From NCBI RefSeq assembly GCF_005280585.1, contig NZ_SZVO01000020.1, positions 1 to 64,000 on the forward strand: DNA of 64,000 nt. Reading direction: 5' to 3'. Source of the DNA: Dyadobacter frigoris. GTDB lineage: Bacteria > Bacteroidota > Bacteroidia > Cytophagales > Spirosomataceae. A program made the position numbers and the translations under genes. Shown one piece after another: positions 50,272 through 59,523 of the stretch (positions are counted from its first letter, which is position 1; every line of letters starts with the position of its first letter). The notes under the pieces were generated by a model. The model was not told the DNA's origin. It saw nothing but the letters and a program-made list of their open reading frames with translations, and made no database searches.

Positions 50272-52353
50272 TTAATAACCGCCATGATATTTTCTCAATC
50301 CCCATTCTGTTCCCAAAAGTACAAGAATTAAGAAAAATAACCATTTTAAATGAACCAGCTCAACCATATCCTCGCTGCTTTCCAGGCGGTCGGGCGAACG
50401 GTTTGTTTTCAATTTTTGAATTAACTGATTTAAAGAAGCAGGTTGGACAAATTCTCCACCGGTTTTTGTAGCAAGCTCGCGAAGCATACCAAAATCGGCA
50501 GTAGTATTGGCCATTTCTATATCAACATTTCTGACAACAAACTGGCCGTTAATTTTTTCCTGAATACCACGAACCGCAGTACTTGCCTGAAAACGATAAA
50601 CGCCGTCTGTTAAACCACTGATATTGAAACGCGGATTTTCAGCGGAATGCGTGTAAGTATATTGCTTTGTTTTTCCTTTCTCGTCGGTTATATCCAGTTT
50701 TACTTCCTGACCATAAATCGGTTCATAAATATCGTTGTAAATTTCAGTTTGAAAAACAACTTCTTCGCCCGCGTCAAATTCCGGACGAACAGGATAAATT
50801 CTGAACTTACGTTTATCATCCCGAACAGAAAGAATCTGAATTACTTTTTGAAACAGATTATCAACCAGTTCATGTTTGCCCGTCAAAGCAAATTCTTCTT
50901 GTCGCCATTGCCAGATTCCTTCCCCGGCAAGAATTGCCGTTTTTTGCTCTGTTGCTGTGTTTAATACCAAAAGTGGTTTTGTGGTATTCAGCGAGCCTAC
51001 CTTTTGAAACAAAATTGTTTCCGTACCCGGCGAAACATTGTATTCTCCAAAAGGAACAGAAAGTGGTGGCAGCCTTTCCAGCAGCTTCATACTTTCGTCA
51101 TTGAAATTAATTTGCTGAAACGACGGATTATATCGAGCTGTAACCTTATCAAACTGTCCCTGATTTACGTTGATTGTCAAAGAACGATTCAACGTATTTA
51201 AAAGCGGAACTGCCGATTGATTGCCGAGAATATAAAAAACAGGCCTTTTTGCATCCAGTATTTTACGCACAAGCGGATTACCTAACCCAAGCACATTTGG
51301 AATCTGATGCAGAATTACCAGGTCATAAGGTTTATTTCCGATTGCTTCCGCAACTCCTTGCGAGGCAGTAAGGATACTAACATCAAGCTCGTAATTGTCA
51401 TTGCTTTCAATCAAACTTCGCAGCGCTTTTACATCCGGATGCGGTGTCAAAGCGAGCAAAAGAATTTTCTGACGTCCGTCTATAATGTCAATGTAAACAT
51501 CTCTTTTGTTATTCCGGGCCGAAGATTCACCTTGAATGTTTCCCAGTTCTATGGTGTAATGCTGAACCCCTTTTTGTTTGGAAGAGGTAGTAAAATCAAA
51601 AGATCTGAAATAAGTCGGACGATCAATATTTACCGTTTGAGTCAAAATAATTCGCCCTCCTTGTTTTAAAGAAACCGTCGTAGATTTTCCGGCTAATCCA
51701 TTTGCAGCAATATCAACCCGGATCGGAAAATCATTTCCAAGGTAAGCTACCCGGTTATTCACCACATCTTTTATTCTTATATCCAGGTCAGGAACGGTAT
51801 CACCAACAGCAATGGTATTCACTTTGAAAGGAAACTGATTGAAAGTCGGGGTAACGCCCTGATTTGAAATTCCATCAGAAAGCAAAATAACGTCCGTGAG
51901 ATTTCTGCCTTCAAAATTACTTTTAACGGTTTGCAGCAGCCCGGAGATATCCGTTTTGTTTCTATTGAATTGAATGGAATCTGCGGCCAAGCCTGTACTT
52001 GCCTTGTCAAAGGTTTGAACACTTACTTCATAACCTGCGTCATTGAGTTCTTTCCCAGCTTCTGCAATTTGTTTCAAAACAGGCTGCCCTACTCCATTAA
52101 GCGATTCCGAATTATCAATAGCAAATACAATTTTGGCTTTATCGACTGTACTTTCTGTCCTGCAAATCAACGGATTCAAAAGCAAAAAACAGATAAAAGC
52201 CACTACAATTCCTCTCAACGCCGCCAAGGCATAATTCAATTTCTTACTCCATGAAGCTTCCGGTTGATACAACAGAAACGCATAAGCGCCACCCGCGAGA
52301 AAACAAAAGATAATGAACCAATATGGAGTTTGAAAAATAAGCTCTGAACGCAT
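50272..52353 (-). CDS. vWA-domain membrane protein
   Basis: A 693-residue protein: two N-terminal transmembrane helices (about 8-28 and 40-62), a von Willebrand A domain with a MIDAS-like IDNSES (Asp-x-Ser-x-Ser, about residue 80), long Ig-like periplasmic repeats, and a C-terminal transmembrane helix. This resembles BatA-like aerotolerance proteins and related Bacteroidota glutamine-amidotransferase-like vWA proteins. The adjoining Bat operon genes are missing, so the function is open. Confidence 0.82.
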   Translation of the reverse strand: MRSELIFQTPYWFIIFCFLAGGAYAFLLYQPEASWSKKLNYALAALRGIVVAFICFLLLNPLICRTESTVDKAKIVFAIDNSESLNGVGQPVLKQIAEAGKELNDAGYEVSVQTFDKASTGLAADSIQFNRNKTDISGLLQTVKSNFEGRNLTDVILLSDGISNQGVTPTFNQFPFKVNTIAVGDTVPDLDIRIKDVVNNRVAYLGNDFPIRVDIAANGLAGKSTTVSLKQGGRIILTQTVNIDRPTYFRSFDFTTSSKQKGVQHYTIELGNIQGESSARNNKRDVYIDIIDGRQKILLLALTPHPDVKALRSLIESNDNYELDVSILTASQGVAEAIGNKPYDLVILHQIPNVLGLGNPLVRKILDAKRPVFYILGNQSAVPLLNTLNRSLTINVNQGQFDKVTARYNPSFQQINFNDESMKLLERLPPLSVPFGEYNVSPGTETILFQKVGSLNTTKPLLVLNTATEQKTAILAGEGIWQWRQEEFALTGKHELVDNLFQKVIQILSVRDDKRKFRIYPVRPEFDAGEEVVFQTEIYNDIYEPIYGQEVKLDITDEKGKTKQYTYTHSAENPRFNISGLTDGVYRFQASTAVRGIQEKINGQFVVRNVDIEMANTTADFGMLRELATKTGGEFVQPASLNQLIQKLKTNRSPDRLESSEDMVELVHLKWLFFLILVLLGTEWGLRKYHGGY

Positions 52354-52662
52354 AATTGTGAGTAAGCAGTGTCGCAGTAAACAGTATTACAGAAATATAG
52401 TAAACAGTTTTCCAGAAAGCATTATTGTAGTAAATAATATTACAATAAAATATAGGGAACAAAAAATGAAATAATCGTCAAACCAGCCCAAATTACAATT
52501 CAAATCTACCCGAAATCGCAGTTTTCATTCTTTTAAAATAATAGAAAAAGCAAATCGTAAAACGATTTTACCCAAAACCAAAAAAAGAGCCGAAGCTCTT
52601 TTCTAGTTTATATTTAGATTATTCCTGATCTGACAAATTCACTTTCGTCAGATCTCCAACTT
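52354..52662. other. Intergenic region with short repeats
   Basis: About 310 bp. AGTAAACAGT occurs at 52376-52385 and 52399-52408, with a diverged third copy near 52430. Then there is an AT-rich tract and the fabG terminator at 52579-52602. No gene is evident. Confidence 0.5.
52579..52602 (-). terminator. Intrinsic terminator of fabG
   Basis: AAAAGAGC (52583-52590) pairs with GCTCTTTT (52595-52602) around a CGAA tetraloop, with a U-run on the minus strand. It is 60 bp beyond the fabG stop. Confidence 0.75.
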
Positions 52663-53409
52663 CTAAGTAAGCATCCCCCCATCAACCTGAAGAACCTGTC
52701 CCGTAATATAGCGAGACATATCAGAAGCTAAAAACACACAAGCATCTGCAACATCTTCCGGCTGTCCTCCGCGTTTCATTGGAATGGACTGTTTCCACTC
52801 TTCCACTGCTTTCGAATCTACTGCATCCGTCATTTCAGTTTCAATAAAACCTGGCGCTACCGCATTTGAACGGATATTTCTTGATCCCAGCTCCAACGCA
52901 ATCGATTTTGTAAAACCGATAATACCTGCTTTTGAAGCTGCATAGTTAGACTGTCCGGCGTTTCCACTAATACCGACAACCGAAGTAATATTAATTATTG
53001 ATCCGCTTTTCGCACGAATCATACTTTTAGTAGCTGCTTTTGTAAGGTTGAATACCGATTTCAAATTGATATTAATTACAGTATCCCAGTTTTCTTCACT
53101 CATACGCATCAGCAAACCATCGCGGGTTACGCCGGCATTGTTGATCAGGATATCCAGTTTTCCAAAATCCGCGATAACGTCGGTAACCAGTTGATCTGCC
53201 TGTTGAAAATCGGCCGCGTCAGAACGATATCCTTTTGCTTTGATACCAAATTCTTCCAGTTCTTTTACCAAAGCTTCACCTTTTTCCACACTGGAAAGAT
53301 AAGTAAATGCCACGTTCGCTCCTTCCTGAGCCAAACGCAAAGCAATTGAACGTCCAATACCACGGGAAGCTCCGGTTACCAAAGCCACTTTATTTTCTAC
53401 TAATCTCAT
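52663..53409 (-). CDS. fabG: 3-oxoacyl-ACP reductase
   Basis: A 248-residue short-chain dehydrogenase reducing 3-ketoacyl-ACP with NADPH in fatty acid elongation. Cofactor site is TGASRGIGRS (residues 14-23), followed by NNAGVTRDGLLMRM and catalytic Ser-Tyr-Lys in NITSVVGISGNAGQSNYAASKAG. ARSNAVAPGFIETEMT is FabG-typical. It stands alone here rather than with other fab genes. Confidence 0.93.
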   Translation of the reverse strand: MRLVENKVALVTGASRGIGRSIALRLAQEGANVAFTYLSSVEKGEALVKELEEFGIKAKGYRSDAADFQQADQLVTDVIADFGKLDILINNAGVTRDGLLMRMSEENWDTVININLKSVFNLTKAATKSMIRAKSGSIINITSVVGISGNAGQSNYAASKAGIIGFTKSIALELGSRNIRSNAVAPGFIETEMTDAVDSKAVEEWKQSIPMKRGGQPEDVADACVFLASDMSRYITGQVLQVDGGMLT

Positions 53410-53513
53410 AAACAGGATAAAAATCGGATAGAATTGTTTCGAGTCGCAAAAATAGGGTATTGTCTTGCATGAACAAAAATTGGGAGGGTGAAAGTTTTTG
53501 GAATTAATCCTAA

Positions 53514-53536
53514 TGTATAAATTATTACTTTATACA
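53514..53536. promoter_or_regulatory. Operator candidate of PIN module 2
   Basis: TGTATAAA (53514-53521) and TTTATACA (53529-53536) form a perfect 8-bp inverted repeat with a 7-bp centre, 46 bp before the antitoxin start. This is an expected position for toxin-antitoxin autorepression. Confidence 0.5.
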
Positions 53537-53582
53537 TTTTGTTCAATAAGCAAATATCCATAACTTGATAAAAAGTAATTCC

Positions 53583-53798
53583 ATGGAAACATTAATTATT
53601 GAAATTCAAAATCCAAAAGCAAGGCGCTTAATAGATGATTTGGTTGATTTAGGATTAATATCCGTTAAACCAAGCAAACCCTCGTGGGCTGAACGCTGGA
53701 AAGATTTATCGAATTCACTTCCAACATCAACTGATATTTCAGAGCAGGACATACTGGATGAAATAGCACAAGTGCGTGAGAAACGTCAAGCTTCTTGA
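53583..53798 (+). CDS. Antitoxin of PIN module 2
   Basis: A 71-residue protein from ATG 53583 (METLIIEIQNPKARRLIDDL); an earlier in-frame start is less likely. It is paralogous to the antitoxin at 39436, with the same MET-start, N-x-K-A and D-L-x-D-L pattern and the same length. Its TGA overlaps the TTG start of the PIN gene (TTGA, 53795-53798). Identified by context and by resemblance to the first pair. Confidence 0.78.
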   Translation: METLIIEIQNPKARRLIDDLVDLGLISVKPSKPSWAERWKDLSNSLPTSTDISEQDILDEIAQVREKRQAS

Positions 53799-54205
53799 AA
53801 AAAATAGTTATAGATACAAACCTTTATGTGAGTGCGTTGATAAACTCAAACTCTCGTAAACGACTTGACCAGGTTTTAGAAAATCATTCCTTAGAAATTC
53901 TTCTCGACATTTCTCTATTAAAAGAGCTTTTTGAAGTTTGCTTCCGTCCAAAATTTAGTCGATGGGTAAATGTGGAACAAACTCAATTATTCTTGGAAAT
54001 CATAAATGAACGTGGCACCTTAATTGAAACTACTTCCATAATTAAATTAAGTCCAGACCCAAAAGATGATTTCCTTCTAGCTCTATGCAAGGACGGTGAA
54101 GCGGATTATCTACTTACCGGTAATAAAATTGATTTACTTGATTTAAAACAATTTGGGAAAACTTCCATTCTAAGTTTAACAGATTTTTTAGATTTAAACT
54201 TATAA
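53795..54205 (+). CDS. PIN-family toxin (COG1569-like)
   Basis: A 136-residue protein from TTG 53795 (KKIVIDTNLYVSALINSNS). Acidic PIN residues are visible in IDTN, LLKELFEV, SPDPKDDFLLALCKDGEADYLLTG and NKIDLLD. The DPKDDxxLxxAxxxxADYxxTGN layout identifies the COG1569 PIN_3 branch, different from the VapC-like toxin at 39630 although the antitoxins are paralogs. Confidence 0.85.
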   Translation: MKKIVIDTNLYVSALINSNSRKRLDQVLENHSLEILLDISLLKELFEVCFRPKFSRWVNVEQTQLFLEIINERGTLIETTSIIKLSPDPKDDFLLALCKDGEADYLLTGNKIDLLDLKQFGKTSILSLTDFLDLNL

Positions 54206-54309
54206 ATATTCTTCCCACCCAAACCTTCCTGGCACTGTCTTTGTTGCCCTGTTTATAAATCTAAATTATTAATTGGCCTTTTCGGTCAGAAAATATTTTC
54301 CAACAAAAA

Positions 54310-55023
54310 ATGGCAGAATCAACTAAAACGGCCCTGATTACCGGAGGCTCAAAAGGAATTGGATATGGCGTAGCCGAAGTGCTTATTAAAGAAGGAATCC
54401 AGGTTGCCATTACCAGTCGCTCTCAAAAAAGTGCTGATGAAGCAGCTGCTAAACTTAATAAAATCCGCGACGGTTTTGCAATTGGTATTGAATCCGATGT
54501 GCGCAGTCTGGAATCGCAGCAAAATGCAGTAAAAGTGATTCTTGAAAAATGGGGACAACTGGATTATGTTATCGCCAATGCCGGCGTTGGTCACTTTGCT
54601 CCCATTTATGACCTGACTGTGGAACAATGGCAGGAAACGATTGATATCAATCTTACAGGCGTATTTTTCAGCGCAAAAGCTTCGCTTGCTGCTTTAAAAG
54701 AAACGAAAGGATATTTTATCAATATTTCCAGTCTTGCCGGAACGAACTTTTTCCCGGATGGAACGGCTTATAACGCCAGTAAATTCGGTTTGGTAGGTTT
54801 TTCACAAGCAATGATGATGGATGTGAGAAAAGACGGAATCAAAGTTTCGACGATCATGCCGGGTTCTGTTGCTACTGAATTTGCAGACCATACGCCGTCA
54901 GAAAAAGATGCATGGAAAATCCAGCCGGAAGATATCGGCCAGATCGTTTCAGATCTTATCAAAATGCCAGCCAGAACATTACCAAGTAAAATTGAAGTAA
55001 GACCTTCTGTTCCTGGAAAATAA
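54310..55023 (+). CDS. Short-chain dehydrogenase/reductase
   Basis: A 237-residue classical SDR with cofactor motif TGGSKGIGYG (about 11-20), NAGVGHFAP and the catalytic triad in NISSLAGTNFFPDGTAYNASKFG. It resembles 3-ketoacyl reductase-type SDRs, but the substrate is unknown. A fabG proper lies 900 bp away on the other strand. An exact family assignment is not possible from sequence alone. Confidence 0.9.
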   Translation: MAESTKTALITGGSKGIGYGVAEVLIKEGIQVAITSRSQKSADEAAAKLNKIRDGFAIGIESDVRSLESQQNAVKVILEKWGQLDYVIANAGVGHFAPIYDLTVEQWQETIDINLTGVFFSAKASLAALKETKGYFINISSLAGTNFFPDGTAYNASKFGLVGFSQAMMMDVRKDGIKVSTIMPGSVATEFADHTPSEKDAWKIQPEDIGQIVSDLIKMPARTLPSKIEVRPSVPGK

Positions 55024-55060
55024 TTTAACAATTTGTAGCAAGCGGTATGCAAACCGTTTG

Positions 55061-56143
55061 CTACAAACCAATTTCATTTCTTCCATACCACTTCGAATAC
55101 AAATAGTAAGAAGAAATTAATCCTGAACCGGCAAGTCCCCAGACCGGAATTTTGTACAAGATCAATAAAGTCAGGATCACGAAACCAATTAAGAGCGGTT
55201 TCAGCAGATCTTCAAGTATCCCTCCGTGTTTGTACAGATAAGTATGAAATAACATCAGAACTGCCAGCCCCAATCCGTACAACTGTATTATTTCAAACAA
55301 AGAAAGGACCTGATATTTTGCAGCGATCAGAGTTTCGGGAATGATAATCAGCGCATGTGACAAGAGAATTCTTATGAAACGTTTGGTTGTCGAAATGGGT
55401 AAAGATCGGTTCCAAAGCCAAACTTCATTTTCCCAATGAAAGAGTTCAAAAGAAATCCCGACATTTAACAGATAACCCAAAGACAATCCGACGGCTGGTA
55501 ATCTGAGATCGTAATTATCCGTATTGTAATAAATCAAGGTACACATCGCAACGCCGATCGCGCCGGCTTTGCAGGCGAGCAAAGTAATTCCTCTTTCTCG
55601 AAAAAGCCATTCGACCGACCAGTAAATCCAGGAAACTGGTCTTGGGAAAGGCCAGTTAAAAATTGTTTTATTTTTGGAATGATATAAAACCGGATTCCGG
55701 ATTCGCCATTCTGACAAAACAACAAGCAATAAACTAAGTAAAATATACCAGACGAAAATCGGCCAGATCTTACCTAACAGTCGATCCTGTTTGGCAATGG
55801 AAATCATGTAAATGCCATAGTACAAGATGGGTTGTAAAAAGCCAAGTGCCATAAAACCAAACCGCAAAAATCGTTTTGGTACTGGCCAAAGTCTGGAATT
55901 ATAGATAAAATTATATTCTGGCTGAATCCATAATGTTTTAACAAAGTGCAGACATAATAATGTGTACAAAAGCCAGATTCCGCCCAAATAAAGCATTCCA
56001 AATGGATCGGTAAGAAAAAACACGGCGAAAGCGTAATGTTCTCTCCCGCTCAGAAATCCAAAAAGTAAGCCCATCAAAACGAAAAACATTCCCGAACGCT
56101 GCCGGAAAAATGCCTGCACAGTAGAAATCATTAACACTTTCAT
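55061..56143 (-). CDS. ABC exporter membrane subunit
   Basis: A 360-residue membrane protein with about eight or nine hydrophobic helices and no recognisable named permease family. It overlaps the ATP-binding gene by four bases (56140-56143, ATGA type), so it is the likely transmembrane partner. The sequence resembles ABC-2-like permeases of Bacteroidota in hydropathy only. Confidence 0.75.
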   Translation of the reverse strand: MKVLMISTVQAFFRQRSGMFFVLMGLLFGFLSGREHYAFAVFFLTDPFGMLYLGGIWLLYTLLCLHFVKTLWIQPEYNFIYNSRLWPVPKRFLRFGFMALGFLQPILYYGIYMISIAKQDRLLGKIWPIFVWYILLSLLLVVLSEWRIRNPVLYHSKNKTIFNWPFPRPVSWIYWSVEWLFRERGITLLACKAGAIGVAMCTLIYYNTDNYDLRLPAVGLSLGYLLNVGISFELFHWENEVWLWNRSLPISTTKRFIRILLSHALIIIPETLIAAKYQVLSLFEIIQLYGLGLAVLMLFHTYLYKHGGILEDLLKPLLIGFVILTLLILYKIPVWGLAGSGLISSYYLYSKWYGRNEIGL

Positions 56144-56778
56144 ACCGCTTCAATTCGGATTAAATTCTTGTTTTTCAAAGCAAAACTAGCCGTGACATTC
56201 AGCCCTTCCTGCTGAAAAAGCTGATGTGAAGAAATTAAAAATGTAACGCCTTTTGCATGATAATTTTCGATAAGGTTGAAAAGCGCTAATCTGGCTTCCT
56301 TATCGATTGTAATAAGCGGCTCATCCAAAATGATAACAGATGGATTTCCAAGGAAAGCCACGGCAAGAGATACTTTTTTAACCATCCCACTGGAACAGCT
56401 TCCAAAGGAATTTTTCAAATAGTTAATTCCCAAAGCTTCAATCAGCATTTCGGTTTGTCCGACCGGACTTTGTTTTGCCTCTGCGACAAATGTTATCAAA
56501 TCACCCGGCGTCAGAAAGGAAGGATATAATGGTTCTGCTTCTCCCAGATTTAATCTTAACCGATAGTCGACCGGCTGATCTTTAAGATTATATTTTTGAT
56601 CCAAAATAATATCGCCCGAACTTGGTAACATTCCAGCCAAAGTTCTGAATAGAGTCGACTTCCCCGCACCATTTTCTCCCTGAATCCAGTAAATTCCATA
56701 ATCAACTGCCCATGAAGGAATTGCCAGTACTTGAAATGATCCGTATCGCTGCGTTAAATTTTGAATTTCAAGAATCAT
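56140..56778 (-). CDS. ABC transporter ATP-binding protein
   Basis: A 212-residue ATPase: Walker A GENGAGKST (about 35-43), Walker B VIILDEP (about 154-160), and SSHQ as the switch His. The signature motif is the unusual SCSSGMVKK in place of LSGGQ. It begins with MILEIQNLTQRYGSF, typical of short ABC-2 exporter ATPases. It is translationally coupled to the permease at 55061. Confidence 0.9.
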   Translation of the reverse strand: MILEIQNLTQRYGSFQVLAIPSWAVDYGIYWIQGENGAGKSTLFRTLAGMLPSSGDIILDQKYNLKDQPVDYRLRLNLGEAEPLYPSFLTPGDLITFVAEAKQSPVGQTEMLIEALGINYLKNSFGSCSSGMVKKVSLAVAFLGNPSVIILDEPLITIDKEARLALFNLIENYHAKGVTFLISSHQLFQQEGLNVTASFALKNKNLIRIEAV

Positions 56779-56800
56779 TAAGTTATATATAATTTTATTT

Positions 56801-56830
56801 CATATCAAAGGTAGTGAAATCGTTGATATG
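56801..56830. promoter_or_regulatory. Inverted repeat between ABC operon and first fucosidase
   Basis: CATATCAA (56801-56808) and TTGATATG (56823-56830) form a perfect 8-bp inverted repeat separated by 14 bp, in the divergent promoter region. The regulator is unknown. Confidence 0.4.
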
Positions 56831-56975
56831 CAATTAAAAATTCTGCGTTTTATATTAAAGTAGTAGAAGATAAAGAGCAATAGCCAGAACGACAAAATAA
56901 ATTAACTTCCTGACTTTTTAAAAATTTTTAATAAATTGCAGCACCTTTATTATTTTTTATTTTGTAGTGGTACTC

Positions 56976-58340
56976 ATGAAAAAAAATCTTCTGCTTCTTT
57001 TAATCCTTTTTGCTGTTAGCTCCAACACTCAGGCTCAATACGAGGCGGACTGGAAATCTTTGGACAAACGTGAGACGCCAATCTGGTTTAAAGACGCAAA
57101 ATTTGGCATTTTTATTCACTGGGGATTATATTCTGTTCCCTCATGGGCAACAAAATCCGGTGCTGATGGTTTTGGAAGTGGATATTCGGAATGGTATTGG
57201 CAACGGTTAATGGATCCAAAATTGAAAATCCATAAAGAATTTGTCGCTTTTCAGGAAAAAAATTACGGGCCAAATTTTAAGTATCAGGATTTTGCAGGAG
57301 AATTTAAAGCCGAGCTTTTTAATCCCGACGACTGGGCCGATTTATTTAAAGAAGCAGGTGCAAAATATGTTGTTTTAACTTCCAAACATCACGAAGGATA
57401 TGCTCTCTGGCCAAGTGCAGAATCATGGAACTGGAATTCCATGGACGTTGGTCCCCATCGTGATCTGGCGGGTGATTTAACAAAATCTGTAAAAGAAAAA
57501 GGTCTGCATATGGGATTTTATTATTCGCTTTATGAATGGTATAATCCAACCTATAAATCGGATGTCAATCGTTATGTTGACAACCATATGATTCCCCAAA
57601 TGAAGGATCTGGTTACAAGATATCAGCCAGATATTCTCTGGACAGACGGAGAATGGGACCAAACTTCGGAAACATGGAAAAGCAAGGAATTTCTGACCTG
57701 GCTTTTTAATAATAAATCGGTTAACAAAAGTATTGTTGTCAACGACCGTTGGGGAAATGATACCAAAGGGAAACATGGCAGTTTTTTCACGACAGAATAT
57801 GGCCAGGGAACTTCCTCAGATACACATCCGTGGGAAGAATGCCGTGGAATTGGCGAGTCTTTTGGATATAACCGGAATGAAAATCTGGAAGATTATATGA
57901 GCAGTGATAAACTGATTCATTCCCTTATTCAGATCGTTTCAAAAGGCGGTAATTTTCTATTAAATATTGGGCCAACTGCTGACGGGCGTATTCCTGTGAT
58001 TATGCAGCAAAGATTAAAAGATCTTGGAAAATGGCTGAAAATAAATGGTGATGCGATCTATGGCTCCGAACGCTGGGATAATGCTGCGGCTGCTTCAAAA
58101 GACAGTACCATTTTCTTTACAAAAAAAGGAAAAGATTTATACGTTATCTGTTCAGAATGGCCTGACCAACTGGCGATCAGCGGTATATCAAAACCGAAAC
58201 GTGTAACAATGCTGGGTTATAAAGGCAATATAAATTCCAGTCAGTCGAAAGGAAAATTGATCATTTCAGCACCGACTGTCACACCTAAAACTTTGCCGTG
58301 TAACTCCGCCTGGGTTTTCAAACTTGAAGGCATTTTATAA
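56976..58340 (+). CDS. GH29 alpha-L-fucosidase
   Basis: A 454-residue secreted enzyme from ATG 56976 (MKKNLLLLLILFAV, signal ending TQAQ); a GTG at 56967 is less likely. Typical GH29 segments are WFKDAKFGIFIHWGLYSVPSW, TSKHHEGYALWPS and PDILWTDGEWD, where the Asp of WTD is the expected nucleophile. It removes terminal alpha-fucose from glycans in the periplasm or outside. First gene of the fucosidase/asparaginase group. Confidence 0.94.
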   Translation: MKKNLLLLLILFAVSSNTQAQYEADWKSLDKRETPIWFKDAKFGIFIHWGLYSVPSWATKSGADGFGSGYSEWYWQRLMDPKLKIHKEFVAFQEKNYGPNFKYQDFAGEFKAELFNPDDWADLFKEAGAKYVVLTSKHHEGYALWPSAESWNWNSMDVGPHRDLAGDLTKSVKEKGLHMGFYYSLYEWYNPTYKSDVNRYVDNHMIPQMKDLVTRYQPDILWTDGEWDQTSETWKSKEFLTWLFNNKSVNKSIVVNDRWGNDTKGKHGSFFTTEYGQGTSSDTHPWEECRGIGESFGYNRNENLEDYMSSDKLIHSLIQIVSKGGNFLLNIGPTADGRIPVIMQQRLKDLGKWLKINGDAIYGSERWDNAAAASKDSTIFFTKKGKDLYVICSEWPDQLAISGISKPKRVTMLGYKGNINSSQSKGKLIISAPTVTPKTLPCNSAWVFKLEGIL

Positions 58341-58392
58341 AAAGTTCAAAGACGTTATTCCTTAACCTATTCATAACAAGAAAATTTTCACC

Positions 58393-59427
58393 ATGAAACC
58401 TACCCGTCGCTCTTTTTTACGATTGTCAGCATTGGCACTTCCGTTTACGCAAGTCAACAAACTTTTTGCCTCAACCGCAGTTAACAAACCTATTGTCGTT
58501 TCGACCTGGGACAGCGGACAAATCGCTAATTCTGCCGCATGGCCGGTTTTGGAAAAAGGCGGAAAAGCACTGGATGCTGTAGAACAAGCTGCAATAGCCA
58601 TTGAAAACGATATCAATTGCTGCGTTGGCCTGGGTGGAAATCCAGATCGCGACGGATATGTTACATTGGATGCAAGTATCATGGACGAAAAGGCAAATTG
58701 CGGTTCAGTGGCCTTTATGGAAAGAATTAAACACCCGATTTCAGTTGCAAGAAAATTAATGGAAACCACGCCACACGTATTTTTGGCTGGCGTTGGCGCA
58801 CAACAATTTGCATTAGCAAACGGATTTCCGCTTGAATCAGGCGAGCTGTCTCCCGACGCCGCAAAAGCGTACAAACAGTGGTTGGTAAAGGCTGAATACA
58901 AACCTGTTATCAATATCGAGCATCAGCAGGCGCACCCAAAAGGCGAACACGGACCTTTTGCGCCAAACCGTTTTGACGACGGTTCTTTCAATCATGACAC
59001 CATGGGGACAATCGCTCTGGATGCCAATGGTGATGTTTCGGGTATGTGTACAACGAGTGGAATGGGTTTCAAAATGCGTGGTCGCGTGGGTGATACGCCG
59101 ATTATCGGAGCCGGTTTGTTTGTAGACAATGAAGTGGGCGCGGCAACGTCATCCGGACAAGGCGAAGAAGTGATCCGGGTTTGCGGAACACACCTTGTCG
59201 TTGAATTTATGCGGAACGGACTTTCTCCTTATGAAGCTTGTAAAAAAGCGGTAGAGAGAATTGTAAAACCAAATCCGGAACGTGCCAAAACTTTTCAGGT
59301 TGGATTTATTGCCATTAACAAACAAGGTGAAGTTGGTGCTTATTCTGTTCAGAAAGGATTTAATTATACCGTAACAGAAAAAGGTGGCAAAGGAAAAGTA
59401 ATCAATGCAAAAAGTCATTTTGCCTGA
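58393..59427 (+). CDS. N4-(beta-N-acetylglucosaminyl)-L-asparaginase (glycosylasparaginase)
   Basis: A 344-residue N-terminal nucleophile hydrolase that cleaves the GlcNAc-Asn bond of N-glycan remnants. The N-terminus (PTRRSFLRLSALALPF) has a Tat-like RRxFL motif and signal peptide. Self-processing is predicted before Thr203 in FNHDTMGTIALD, and the beta chain shows DTPIIGAGLFVDNEVGAA. The eukaryotic homolog cannot act while core fucose is attached, which fits its position between fucosidases. Confidence 0.93.
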   Translation: MKPTRRSFLRLSALALPFTQVNKLFASTAVNKPIVVSTWDSGQIANSAAWPVLEKGGKALDAVEQAAIAIENDINCCVGLGGNPDRDGYVTLDASIMDEKANCGSVAFMERIKHPISVARKLMETTPHVFLAGVGAQQFALANGFPLESGELSPDAAKAYKQWLVKAEYKPVINIEHQQAHPKGEHGPFAPNRFDDGSFNHDTMGTIALDANGDVSGMCTTSGMGFKMRGRVGDTPIIGAGLFVDNEVGAATSSGQGEEVIRVCGTHLVVEFMRNGLSPYEACKKAVERIVKPNPERAKTFQVGFIAINKQGEVGAYSVQKGFNYTVTEKGGKGKVINAKSHFA

Positions 59428-59447
59428 TTTTTAGCAATCTGCAATCG

Positions 59448-59480
59448 GCTATCAGATTTATACTAAAAAAAGCTGATAGC
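59448..59480. repeat. Short inverted repeat
   Basis: GCTATCAG at 59448-59455 and CTGATAGC at 59473-59480 form an 8-bp stem between the asparaginase and the second fucosidase. The loop is A-rich and no T-run follows, so it is probably a processing or regulatory hairpin. Confidence 0.4.
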
Positions 59481-59523
59481 ATTCATAAACTATTTATTAA
59501 AATTGAACCATAGTATTATCAAA

